A stretch of DNA of 64,000 bases from Anagrus nilaparvatae (GCA_022575985.1 JAKSXM010000272.1:26429501-26493500); one strand, 5' to 3'. Positions 23,871-35,160 are shown, counted from the stretch's first letter. A program made the numbers and translations. Notes: generated by a model not told the origin, from the sequence alone.

Positions 23871-24854
23871 GGTCTTGACCCTTGGAATCTTATTTTTTAT
23901 CCTAAACCATCAAACTGAGCCAAAAAAAATGCGAAAAATATGTTGGAGCCGGAAATCATACCTTTTCCGCAGCACTCTTTAGAACAAAATGGTTAATTTG
24001 GGAAAAAAATGAAAATTTTCAATTTCTTTTTTATTAATTCAAAAGTATTTTATTTTCGCTAGGAAATTGTGAATTTTCAATTCTATCGTAAATTTACGGT
24101 TATTATCGAAAATTCACTAATTTTTCATAAATAAATTTTTGTTTTTGTTAAGTTAGAAGAACTACTTTAAAAAATAGAATACTAAAAAAAATATAATTTT
24201 TTAGACTAAAATTTAAATATTTTAATAATGTTTTATTTAAATTAAATATTTAAAAGCAAAATTTGCAAGAAATCCATTAAGCACACTTACTTACCAGTTC
24301 CATTATTAAAATCATTCATGTATAATCAATCAAATTTCATCTCTATGGTTTTTGCTTTTGTAATGCTTTATTACTACAAGAAATCAGGTTTTCAAAATTT
24401 CTTGAACCATATACACACAAACACGTACTTAATTTCAAAACGCAAGAAGCACTTAAAACAGTACCAAATTATCCTCGATCGTCAATACAATAGCCTCTTA
24501 CATAATAATCTATTGATTATAGATTTGATCCACTTATACACGTACATTTACATTATGGGTGATTGTTTTTAAAGTGGTTTGGCCCTGACAAAGCACAATT
24601 TAAACATCGAATAGATTATTACGAAATTTACACGGAGAAAAATAACCAAAAATGCTGTTTATGTTTGCATAATAAAGTTTTGTTATTTTGGGTTCAAAAA
24701 ATTTTTTAAATATAACCATTTCTAACTTCATATTTTTAAAATTTACAAAATTTTTTTTTCATAAAAACTAATCCCGTCAAAGCCAATTTTTAATCACTTT
24801 AAAAATAATTAAATTTTTTACTTATCCAAAGTATTTGAATAAATCACGTCATAT
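23871..24854. other. Non-coding DNA with degenerate TIR-element remnants
   Basis: At 24055-24150 the sequence ATCGTAAATTTACGG...ATTCACTAATTTTTCATAAA repeats, imperfectly, the right subterminal part of the 22931-23870 element. ACACGGAGAAAAAT near 24632 resembles the ends of the 50279-51267 element, but no partner was found. No gene. Confidence 0.5.
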
Positions 24855-25123
24855 GTCCTCTATGACGATATCGTAGTCGGACCAACTTTGCACCCACATT
24901 ACAAAAACTAAAGTGATTTGCAGGTGTTCATACAAAGGTTCAAAGTTTTTTTAGGATGGGTTACCAAGCGACGCCCATTGGGCATGTATGAGATACAGTC
25001 ATATCGCAAAAAGCACAGGGTTAAAGATATCTATGTTTTAACAAAATGGGTTCTAAACTTGAAAAAACTTTGCGAAATTCATAGAAACATTAATACAAAT
25101 AATCAGTTATTAAATATCGAGTA
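24855..25123 (+). pseudogene. Possible reverse-transcriptase relic (YDDIVV), uncertain
   Basis: One frame reads YDDIVVGPTLHPHYKN, a stop, then SDLQVFIQRFK and on to a stop at 25122. The order YDDIVV, H..., ...L..VF.QRFK resembles the catalytic loop and following helix of Ty3/gypsy-type reverse transcriptases, where the two Asp bind catalytic metal. No other RT motif could be found up- or downstream, the stretch has an internal stop, and the 68-residue open part (24918-25121) has no further domain. I treat it as a possible RT fragment only. Confidence 0.3.
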
Positions 25124-25346
25124 AATTAATTGTGCGTATAAAATTCTAAAATATATGAAATTAGTTATATTTAAATAGAACAATTAAAATATTATCGGTA
25201 AACCAAAGCAATTTAATTAAAATTGTCGAAATTTATATTGTCTCTTATCCTAAGTACAATTATTTGTAAATATACATATATACACGTATATAAATGTGCG
25301 TGTATAATCGGTTATATATAAAATAATGTTCTTTAAATATATGCGT

Positions 25347-27889
25347 ATATGACGCATTATTTTTTTTTTACTACTTAATTCGGACAAAAAACTGAAAAAA
25401 AAAAATTTGAAAGGACATCGACATGACCCGTGTTTTCTGGTAGTTTGAACCTTCAGAAAACCGAAAAAAATCGTGAACAAGAAATCGGAGATAGGTGCCA
25501 AAAAGATTTTTCCACTTTTATGTCAAAAACTGCCTTTTTTCGTAACTGAGCTACCCGATTTTCGAAAATTTTTATTTTAGGGGTTTTTCACGGTATTTTT
25601 CGGGATTTTTGTTTAAAACAAGTTAAAACAAGTTCAAAACTAATAGAAAAAAGGATTTAGCATCGGTTTTTAGCAATATTTTGACATTTATGAGCTAGAA
25701 AACCTGTTTTTATTTTTTGATTCTTTTCAAATTTGGTTTTATTACTTTTTCATGCATCTTAGGCTGTTCTTAATCTATGTAAGAGTTAAAATGGTAAATA
25801 TTGATAATTTTTAGTCCAAATTGATTGCTACATACCATTAAGATGACCTAAATAATTATTTTAATGCGCTACAATGATAGAACCCGAGAGTCCCAATTTT
25901 TTAATTCTTGTTAAAATGAAGTAATTATACTTTTCTATCTTAAATATTTTGTCTACTTTATTTTTATCTCATAAAATATATTTTTCTAAGCAAATAAAAC
26001 TCCATTAAATATTATATGCCCAAATATTTTTCATTTTTACACGTTTATAACCAATTTTTTCAATTTTATACAATACGTAATTTTTGACTTAGTATACGTA
26101 TTTTCAAGCTGTAAAATTAATTTAACAAGGGGAGTTCAATATATTAGGAACACAAATTACATCAAATGGTTATGAATGAGTTTATTATGTTGAAAAAATG
26201 CCGAATACCCTCCGTTCATTCCAATGGGCCTTCCGAGCCTAGAAACGCAGGGCTCAATGAAATAGGGTTTTTTGGTAATATTCAATGAAACGCTAAAACC
26301 TCGCAAGTTAACCAAATCTCTTCTAGTTGGTATCATTTTTTTGGTATAAGTGTCACCTTTTAAACGACGTAAACCGCGATTTTTCATCATTAATTTTTTT
26401 ATTAATGTAGCCAATTAACCAAATGGCCATTTTTGGCTAAAAATGACCAATTTTTAAATTGCTGCAAAATTTGTAATTTTTGACAAAAACGGGTTTTACA
26501 AGTCTCAAAATATTTCCGCAAGCTTCAAGTTTCCAAAAATTCTTTACTCTACTTTTTTCAATTATTTGTTAATCAGATATGATAATTTGAAGTCAGAGTC
26601 CCAATTTTCTGGTTTTATAAAAAGATAATTTTTAATGTTAACTTTGAAGAACCGTATCTTAAAAAGGACTCAAGGAAATGAGACTAGTAAAAAATTTTTG
26701 GAAACTTAAAGCTTGCGGAAATATTTTGAGACTTGTAAAACCCGTTTTTGTCAAAAATTACAAATTTTGCAGCAATTTAAAAATTGGTCATTTTTAGCCA
26801 AAAATGGCCATTTGGTTAATTGGCTACATTAATAAAAAAATTAATGATGAAAAATCGCGGTTTACGTCGTTTAAAAGGTGACACTTACACCAAAAAAATG
26901 ATACCAACTAGAAGAGTTTTGGTTAACTAGCGAGGTTTTAGCGTTTCATTGAATATTACCAAAAAACCCTATTTCATTGAGCCCTGCGCTTCTAGACTCA
27001 GAAGGCCCATTGGAATGAACGGAGGGTAGTCGGCATTTTTTCAACATAATAAACTCATTCATAACCATTTGATGTAATTTGTGTTCCTAATGTATTGAAC
27101 TCCCCTTGTTAAATTAATTTTACAGCTTGAAAATATGTATAATAAGTCAAAAATTACGTATTGTATAAAATTGAAAAAATTGGTTATAAACGTGTAAAAA
27201 TGAAAAATATTTGGGCATATAATATTTAATGGAGTTTTATTTGCTTAGAAAAATATATTTTATGAGATAAAAATAAAATAGACAAAATATTTAAGATAGA
27301 AAAGTATAATTACTTCATTTTAACAAGAATTAAAAAATTAGGACTCTCGGGTTCTATCATTGTAGCGCATTAAAATAATTATTTTAGGTCATCTTAATGG
27401 TATGCAGCAATCAATTTGGACTAAAAATTATCAATATTTACCATTTTAACTCTTACATAGATTAAGAACAGCCTAAGATGCATGAAAAAGTAATAAAACC
27501 AAATTTGAAAAAAAGCAAAAAATAAAAACAGGTTTTCTAGCTCATAAATGTCAAAATATTGCTAAAAACCGATGCTAAATCCTTTTTTCTATTAGTTTTG
27601 AACTTGTTTTAACTTGTTTTAAACAAAAATCCCGAAAAATACCGTGAAAAACCCCTAAAATAAAAATTTTCGAAAATCGGGTAGCTCAGTTACGAAAAAA
27701 GGCAGTTTTTGACATAAAAGTGGAAAAATCTTTTTGGCACCTATCTCCGATTTCTTGTTCACGATTTTTTTCGGTTTTCTGAAGGTTCAAACTACCAGAA
27801 AACACGGGTCATATCGATGTCCTTTCAATTTTTTTTTTTTCAGTTTTTTGTCCGAATTAAGTAGTAAAAAAAAAATAATGCGTCATATA
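25347..27889. repeat. Very long palindrome, ~1.2 kb arms (hairpin-RNA candidate)
   Basis: The left arm (about 25347-26550) and right arm (about 26683-27889) are close reverse complements around a ~130 base loop. Landmarks: ATGACGCATTAT at 25349 against ATAATGCGTCAT near 27875; TACCAGAAAACACGGGTCAT near 27794 against its mirror near 25430; AACGGAGGGTA near 27018 against its mirror near 26208; TTGGAAACTT near 26698 against its mirror near 26530. Differences are isolated substitutions (for example ATCGACATG versus ATCGATATG) and homopolymer lengths. An open frame of 85 codons in the left arm (26157-26414, minus) is broken in the right arm, so coding is unlikely. A transcript would give >1 kb of near-perfect dsRNA, the architecture of insect hpRNA endo-siRNA loci. 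Alternatives: foldback transposon or recent inverted duplication. A single-arm homologue lies at 54447-54735. Confidence 0.85.
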
Positions 27890-27890
27890 T

Positions 27891-28377
27891 GGACACGTCC
27901 AGGATAGAACAACCACCTGAAAAATAAAAAATAAAAAAAAAAAATTTTTGTGTCACTTTTTACCTGAGATTTGTGAAACCACTCCTATTTTATTTTTTCT
28001 TTATAATGTTGAGGTACACTGCTAAAATTGGATTTTTTTCAATTTTTTGATTTCAGCTGCCCAGCTTAACTTAAAATAACTCAAAATAATGAAAATTTTA
28101 ATATATACATAAGATTGAAAAAAAATTATATTTTTACCTGGACTACCCAAAAAAAAAATTTTTTTTTATTTTTGGCCACCACCAGTTTTATTTTTAATGG
28201 TTTGAATTTTTCAAATTGACCGTAAATCAAGTTCACGATCATAAAATTCGCTCAAATTTTTCCAAAATGTTAACCTACGTGTCAGTTACTCAGCTTGTCC
28301 CAAAAAAATTTTTGACATGACATTCAAAGGAGCACCCACAATCATTTTATGCTGGTCGTTCTATCCTGAACATACCC
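27891..28377. mobile_element. 487 bp TIR element abutting the palindrome
   Basis: The left end GGACACGTCCAGGATAGAAC is matched by the complement of the right end GTTCTATCCTGAACATACCC at about 16 of 20 positions, and the match extends a few bases inwards (CAACC / GGTCG). ATAT-rich DNA flanks both ends, so a target duplication cannot be told from the local TA repeat. It starts within a few bases of the palindrome's right boundary and has no equivalent at the left boundary. It has no coding capacity and is probably a non-autonomous DNA transposon. Confidence 0.6.
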
Positions 28378-29375
28378 ATATATATATATGTATATATATA
28401 AATTAAAAAAGGGTACTAATGAGGTTAATTGTCGGTAAGAGTAGACAAAAGCCTGAGTATTTAGACATTCATTGGTATAAATTCGAGTTAAAATTTATCC
28501 GTTAAAAGCCTGCTTATCGATTAATTAAGTTGCCTACTTGGCATTTAAATTTGTAATATAACGATATACTAATAACTCTTGCTTTCGTGGACAAACTATG
28601 TCTGAATAGTATACGAGGAAAATTTGTAAATTCGAGAGTTCTATACCGTTGACGTGATTACGTTATTTTATGTTATATATGATACGTGATAACAGTTTCT
28701 GATGTTTATATGTGCATATACATATATTCTATGTATTAAAACGTACATATATAGTATTTGCGTTATAGTAACACAGCTTGCAATCTTTGTTTTGACGCCT
28801 ATAAATCATTTACGAAAAAAAAAAACAATTTTACTAATTTATAACGTGTTTGATTGATCTACAGTTTTTAATAATGCTGATACAATATATTTTTGTCAAT
28901 ATAAATCTTAAAAATGAATGTCACTTTTTTATATTAAATTAATTTTTCATTATATTCAAATTTATGTTTACATTAAACCAACGTTATACACGCAGGATAG
29001 GGAATTGTAGATAATTATGAGTCTGAGCGAAGTTCAGAAATTTCGTATCTTTATGGTTTAAGTAAGTTTATTTTATTTCGTTTGAAGAAAATTTTGTATT
29101 CAATAAATGATGCATGTAGATTAGTATATTAGCTTCGACATTCGTAATTTTCTTATCGTTAATGATTTTTTCTTTTCTTGTTATAGACAGTTAAATTTAC
29201 AAAATCGTTTTTTTATTTTCAAAAGTTAAAATTTATTTAAATTAAAGTAAAAAAATTGATAGCAGTTTAACTGAATCCTAATATGTATTCATATATGTAA
29301 AATGCAGATGATGGCACAATTTAACGTCAATCAATCAAATGTACAGCATGTTACCTTTTGCGAGTTATGATTAAT

Positions 29376-29406
<31 letters not shown>

Positions 29407-30084
29407 TTTAAATCATATATATGTATAGTTATCAATACGTACTATACTGAAAAAAATTTTTTTATTTAATTGATTTTTTTTGTATGGTCATTTTTTTTGT
29501 GCAAAATGTAAAAAAAAAAATTGTATAATTTTTTATGAAAAGTTTTTAGTTATATGAATTATTTTATATATAACTGATTAAAATATTGAATTTGATATAG
29601 TTCATGAATCTTTACAAATGTAAAATAAATTGAAAATATTCACATAAAAAATAATTTATATAATAAAAGAAAAGTATTGAAAACTGATATATTTAACCAA
29701 AGTTTTAATTACTTTAAAAATATTATTTTTTAATAAAAAAAAAAAAAAAAGAATCTCGATTTTGTTATATATTTTTTTTTTATTTGATATTTCTATGGTA
29801 TTTTTGAAATAATAAATAATTGTATATTTTATTTAATTAATTATTTTATTGTTTCTTTTGTGTTTTATATTTTTTGGAATATCGTTTTTCATTTATTTTT
29901 ATTTATTACTAAATGTAATTTAATCCAATTATAAACAAATTGATATTTGATATTTTGAAAATGTAAATTTTTATTTTTAGAGGCTAGTTAGAATTGCTGG
30001 TAGCGTATACAGAGTTTTTAATTTTCAATCAATAAGAGAGACATAAGTAACGTTGTAAGAATCGATGTAAAATTTTGTTGAGTA
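28378..30084. other. AT-rich non-coding DNA with (TA)n tracts
   Basis: No gene. TA-rich microsatellites lie at about 28378-28400 and 29380-29406. Nothing else is supported. Confidence 0.65.
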
Positions 30085-30262
30085 TTAACATGGAACATTT
30101 TTATTGGGAAGGGTTACCCAGAAAACCCGGAAATCGAGAATGTGGGGGGGGGGTCAAATGGGAATAATTTTTATTTAGGGACTTAAAATGATTTGAATTT
30201 GGGGACTTGGAATATTGAAATTTAGGGACTTAGATATATGCATATTTAAGGACTTAGAATTA
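30085..30262 (+). repeat. G-rich repeat family, copy 1, with short tandem tail
   Basis: It starts TTAACATGGAACATTTTTAT, passes a GTTACCCAGAAAACCCGG block and a run of G, then GTCAAATGGGA. It ends in about four degenerate 23-25 base units starting TTTAGGGACTT. The same order of blocks is found in reverse at 33605-33728 and 63790-63940. Non-coding. Confidence 0.75.
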
Positions 30263-31134
30263 TATATATTACATATGTTTAGTAAACATTTTACATCCAC
30301 ATTATTTATATACAGTCCAAATGGCTTTAAGTTTTTATCTATAGGTTATTAATTTTTTTTCTTTCATTTATGGAAAAAGTATAAATCTTGCATTAATCAT
30401 GAAAACTTTAGAGGTCTCAAGATTCCTAATACGTATATTCGGGAGTGTATGCTCCGCAAAGTCTGATGACCAACTTTTATAAAAAAATAAAAACTAGGAA
30501 TTTCCATGCTCCTGGAAGACTACGAGATAAAACGTGGTTATCCTCCACCCTACCTTTGAAGCCTTCTCTTTTTTTTCTTAATCTGGCACTTTATACCATT
30601 TTTTGGCACTGCAGCATTTACGGGACTATTTCTTATGCACACGCTCATCATTATAAAATCAATTTTTTTTAAAGCATACATTTTTTAAATTTTAATTTAT
30701 TTTTGGCCAAATAGCAGCAGAGCAACATTTTGATTAATTGCTTAAATACCTGCTTGCTTGAAAATTCAAGCAATATATTTTTACAGTGAACCTCGCAGTG
30801 AACTTCTAAAAGCCTTCTGAAACCAATTATTTCAATTTTTTTTAACAACAAAGTTATAAACTAGGACTTCTTCAGAAAGTTTAGTAAATAAAACTATCTA
30901 AAATATTAACTTATTTAAAAAAATTTTTTTATTTTTCTTATTTTATTTAATACTTAAAAATTTAAATAAAAAAAATAAAAATAAAAAAGTATATTATATA
31001 TTTAAATGCATATAATATTTAAAAGGAAAAAAATATACAAAAATAAAAACCTTATTCTTTAATATACTTTTTATATTTAGTAAATAATTTTTTTATCTTT
31101 ACATTAAAAAAAAAAGTTTTTATTATTCGTATTC
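30263..31134. other. Non-coding DNA
   Basis: The open frame at 30445-30672 has no recognisable domain and lies in a slightly GC-richer patch (30440-30630); I found no similarity for it by eye. The rest is A/T-rich with no gene. Confidence 0.5.
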
Positions 31135-31924
31135 TAGTCCAGAAGCCGTATATGTTAGATGCATGCACTTTGTTTCTAAGCTTCGTACAAGTCATATGTA
31201 ATAGGTAAATTTTTCGATACGCCTATTTGACTTATTTCGTAAGAAACGTTTCTGATTGCCTTTAAAATGATAGGTAACATGTTTTCGAGGTAGTTGAATA
31301 AGAATATTTAGGTCTCGACACTGAAAACTTTTTCCAACTCCATATATGGGTATTTATCGGCCGGTTTTTTGTGTTTTTCTATATATTGATTAATATACTT
31401 GCCTAACTGAATTAAAATGACTGTTTTTTGGAGTCACTGATTCCACATTATTAGATACATAGACCCCAAAAATTAGCTCTATCACCGAAAAACCTTATGT
31501 AACTTATCCAATTGTTGTAATAAAGGACTTAAAAAAATTTTTTGTAGCTGAGAAAACAATAGTTGTTATTACAATTATACGAATTCCAAATAGCAATAAC
31601 AAATGTAGTATTAATATTTATTTGTTGTTTTGGCCATAAATGGCATTCAAAGAGACTTATTGGGGTCAGAACCAAAATTTTCTTATTCAGCCTCCTTAAA
31701 AATATATTAAGGACAATTAGAAACGTTTTTAATGAAATATATCAAAAAAACGTTCAAAATTGACCGACAAATACGGGTGTTCGGTATTAAGGCTAACTTT
31801 TCGGTGTCGGGACCTAAAAATTTGAAATCAGCGTATCGAAAAAATTACCTATTACATATGAGTTGCCTCGTACGAAACTTAGAAAAAATAACGCATGTAT
31901 CTAACATATACGGCTTCTGGACTA
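31135..31924. mobile_element. 790 bp TIR element, TAGTCCAG family, fullest copy
   Basis: Long TIRs of about 85-90 bp are visible. The left end starts TAGTCCAGAAGCCGTATATG and runs to GGTAAATTTTTCGATACGC (near 31223). The right end is the reverse complement, from GCGTATCGAAAAAATTACC (near 31830) to CATATACGGCTTCTGGACTA. TA at each outer end fits a TA target duplication; TTC on both sides could instead be a 3-base duplication. The interior has only short open frames without a DDE-transposase motif, so the element is non-autonomous. Smaller relatives lie at 17184-17333 and about 17870-18160. Confidence 0.75.
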
Positions 31925-32429
31925 TTCAAATAAATAAAAAAAAAGTTTTATTTTACCCATACTTGCATAAAAAAAAATAAAATAGAGTATAAGTTACTTA
32001 AATAAAGTTCAAACAAAATCAATAGTTTCTTTAACTTAATTAAATTTAATTAACAAAGCTAAATCAGTGCATATACTATACATATATATATATATCATCA
32101 CAGTTTGTCAAGAAGCATAAGCTTGTCTTTGACATGGGCAATCGGCCTCATTAAGGATGAAACTGCTTCGACAGCTTTAGTAAACAGACAGCTCAATCAA
32201 CTTATATATATATACAACTATGATTGTACGTCTTTGATTCTATGCTTAATTTTATGACTAGAGATATATATAATACCAATGTAAACAACTTAAAGTGTTA
32301 ATTATAAGTCTGTAATTTTATATTCACTATACAGATAATAATTAAAATTTATAAATTTAATTATATTTACGATTTAATCTTACTTTGTAAAATTTTATAA
32401 TATTACTAAGTAAAATTATATATACATAT

Positions 32430-32556
32430 TCTATTTTGAATGTTTTACGTTTCAATGAATAAAACCATATTCTATAGCTGTTGAAAAACTCAATGCAAAG
32501 CTAACTCTAAATACAACTGACCACATAAATTTTGTATGCATAACAAACATATTTTA
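32430..32556 (+). repeat. Dispersed repeat, copy 1 of 2
   Basis: About 125 bases, from ATTCTATTTTGAATG through ACGTTTCAATGAATA, AAACTCAATGCAAAGCTAAC and CTGACCACATA, recur at 34100-34235 in the same orientation with scattered differences. Just after it, GAGTTTTGAGCACAGTTGTT resembles the interior of the hAT-type MITE at 33449-33580. Non-coding. Confidence 0.7.
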
Positions 32557-33010
32557 TACTGGAATAACCGTACGTATGTGCTGAGTTTTGAGCACAGTTG
32601 TTACAAGAGTTTGTATTTATTAATAAAATTTTTAACATAATTATTTTACATTCATTAAGTTTATTGCTTTTGATAGAAAAATCATTTCTAAGGTATGTAG
32701 GATTAAACTTTAAAAGTCTGTCGGAAAGATACAAAAGCTGATAAATATCGATAAAAATTTTTTGGAATTATGCTTTTGCTTTATGGCTGTGCCCCTATTT
32801 TTTAATTCAGTTCCTTAAAAAATAAAAGACGTTTAACCAATTAAAAAATTTTCAGAGAATGGGGGTTAATAATTTTATCAAATTAAAATTTTAAAAAAAT
32901 TATTTAGAATCTGCTGGAGCCCTCAAAATGCTGCAATCTATCAGCTTTGAATTATTAATAATAAAAAATATATAATTTTATTTTAAAATATTTATTTACT
33001 AATAAAATTT

Positions 33011-33033
33011 TTTTCTTTTTGTTTCAGGTAAGT
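33011..33033 (+). promoter_or_regulatory. Candidate recursive splice site (ratchet point)
   Basis: A pyrimidine tract ending TTTCTTTTTGTTTCAG is joined without a gap to GTAAGT, so a consensus 3' splice site is immediately followed by a consensus 5' splice site (junction between 33027 and 33028). This zero-length exon is the signature of recursive splicing in very long insect introns. The window has no recognisable exon, which would fit a long + strand intron, but no transcript evidence is available and the motif could occur by chance. Confidence 0.4.
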
Positions 33034-33448
33034 TTCATAAAATCTGCTTTTAATATGGAAATAAATTTCTGCTGCTCCGGTAAATCTAGTCTTTACATTA
33101 TTTTCACTTTCTTCTTTTTAGTTTTTATTTTTATTTTTACTTTTTTTTTGGAAGTTGAGATAACAAACAAAATATTAACAAAAAATGAGACAAAAAAACT
33201 GTATTAAACAGCTCGCTAAGAATAAATATTTGGAGAAAATTTCTGTTTAGCTGTTTTATCATCTATTTTAATTTCATAGCCTGCTTACTAATTTATCTTT
33301 TTAAAAAAAATATTATATTAATTTTTTTTTTTTTTTTTTATAAATTTTAGTTACTCAGATATTGTATAAAAATACGGTCTTACAGTGTTTTAAATTGACT
33401 AAATAAAAATAAATTCATTTTTTTTTCAAAAAACATTTTTTAATTTTT

Positions 33449-33580
33449 GCAAAGTTGTGCAGCTCGGACCGGTTTCTATCTTTATAACATACAAATACTA
33501 TGTTAAAAAATTTTGAATACAGCGATGAGTTTTGAGTATAGTTCTTATAAGAGTGGGTAGCGATCTGAACTGCACAACTC
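33449..33580. mobile_element. 132 bp hAT-type MITE with 8 bp target duplication
   Basis: The left end GCAAAGTTGTGCAGCTCGGA is mirrored by the right end, whose complement reads GAGTTGTGCAGTTCAGATCG. Flanking TAATTTTT is present at 33441-33448 and 33581-33588, an 8-base duplication typical of hAT elements. The duplicated word is low complexity, so the boundary is less certain than for the element at 10645-10702. Non-coding. Confidence 0.6.
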
Positions 33581-33604
33581 TAATTTTTAATAATTTTCTA
33601 AATA

Positions 33605-33728
33605 GAAATTATTTTTAGTCCCATTTGACTCCCCACTTAAACCGGACTTAAACCGCAAACTCTTGACCCCCTCCCCTTGATTTTCGGATTCTCAGGGTAC
33701 TCCTCCCTACAAATATGTTCCATGTTAA
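33605..33728 (-). repeat. G-rich repeat family, copy 2
   Basis: Read on the minus strand it starts TTAACATGGAACATATTTG, then GGGAGGAGTACCCTGAGAAT, a G-rich block, GAGTCAAATGGGACTA and ATTTAG. This is the order seen at 30085-30262 and 63790-63940. It lacks the tandem units that follow in those copies. Confidence 0.75.
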
Positions 33729-34099
33729 AAAGTTTAGCCTGCACAACTGCTTGCGTGCAAAACAAAAACCTGCATTTTGTCCTTTTATTATTAAAAAACT
33801 ATTTTTTGCGAGTGGGGTTTTTTCAAAAAATCATTCTTATCCAGTTTATGTGAATTATTTGCTTAAAATGCTGTTTTTTGTTATTGTTACCTATTTTACT
33901 ACGTAATAAAAAAAGTTATTTTATCGTTCAATAATTTTAAGGGCACTAGTTTTACCGCAGTACTCCATATTTAACCTATGATCTATTCGCTATAGATGTT
34001 TTAGTTTTATAAAAACAATCTATTTTCTACATTTTTGAAGTTTTTTGCCAGTAAAGTATTTATCAAATACTTTATTACAAATTTATTGATGAATAAACA
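33729..34099. other. Non-coding DNA
   Basis: The frame at 33715-33906 starts inside the repeat copy above and has no domain. Nothing else is seen. Confidence 0.5.
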
Positions 34100-34236
34100 T
34101 TCTATTTTGAATTGTTTACGTTTCAATGAATAGAACCAAAAATTTATTTACTAGCTTTTGTAAAACTCAATACAAAGCTAACTCTAAATATAACTGACCA
34201 CATAGCTTTAATATTCATAACAAAGATTTATTATAG
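34100..34236 (+). repeat. Dispersed repeat, copy 2 of 2
   Basis: This is the second copy of the unit at 32430-32556, same orientation, about 1.67 kb away. The shared words TTACGTTTCAATGAATA and AAAGCTAACTCTAAATA are intact. It could be a local segmental duplication or two insertions of one element; no clear ends were found. Confidence 0.7.
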
Positions 34237-34734
34237 GTGCAAATATTTGTTATACAAGAGAAGAAAGTTAATTTTCGTAAGTTGAACCATAAGTAAGCGC
34301 GGCGTTTAACTGACGGAGTACACAACGTCTGTTATACGCGAAGCGCTCTATACCTTTACTGAAGGGAACAATTATCAACTTCTAATCCGAAGCTTAACAA
34401 AATTTATGATTTTATAATATAAACAAAAAGGATAAAATTAACAAAAATAAGGAATATTGATGTATATATAATTATAATTTGACTTTATTTGAAATATTCT
34501 ATTTTCAGGCTTTTCTTGACATCAAATAAGAAATAAAGACCCTATTTTTAAGCAAATATCAGAAATTTTTTAACGCTGTACAAAATACCCTGCCAACTAG
34601 CTGGTACTAAGGTTCCTCAAACAATGAGCTTAATACATTAATATGCCACAGATATCACCGATTACAACCATGCAATCATACATACATTTCTCTCTTAATT
34701 CCATAATAGTTGTGAAATATCACCGGTTACAATA

Positions 34735-35160
34735 TTTTCAGATATTAGTACTTTCATGGAATTAAATGAGGTATTACACTAAAAAAAAAAAAAAATATTG
34801 CAGTTTTTTTTATTTTTTTTTTTTTTTAATCTTGAGAAAAAAATTTTGAAAAAACTAAGTATCAGATACAAAAAATTACTATAAACGAGGTTCTTAAAAC
34901 TAGTACTTCCATGGAAATAAATTAGGTACTTCGTCGAAAAAGAAAAAAAAAATTGTTTTTTGTATTTTTTCGTGAAAAAAATTTTAGAAAAAAAATTTTC
35001 AGAAAATTAAGTATCCGATTCAAAATATCATGTGAAAACCATACTTTCAAATATAAGTACTTTCATGGAAATAAATAAGGTATTTCATCCAAATTAAAAA
35101 AAAAAAAGTACCTCGAGCTTTTTTGGTGAAAAAATTTTTGAAAAAAAAATTAGGTCTTAT
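34735..35160 (+). repeat. Tandem repeat, ~154 bp period, ~2.7 copies
   Basis: A recognisable block (RGTACTTYCATGGAA followed by TAAATNAGGTA) recurs near 34746, 34901 and 35055, giving a period of about 154 bases. Each block is followed by a long A-rich run and a GAAAAAAATTTT segment. A TACACTGAAAAA motif near 35225, just past the array, resembles TIR-element ends but has no partner. Confidence 0.65.

Noticed and set aside
26157..26414. 85-codon frame on the minus strand within the large palindrome
   Set aside because: The equivalent frame in the other arm is interrupted, and the diverged copy at 54.5 kb has no conserved frame, so no evidence for coding.
32100..32200. GC-richer patch (GTCTTTGACATGGGCAATCG onwards) as an exon
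   Set aside because: All frames are short or stopped and no splice sites frame it; nothing recognisable.
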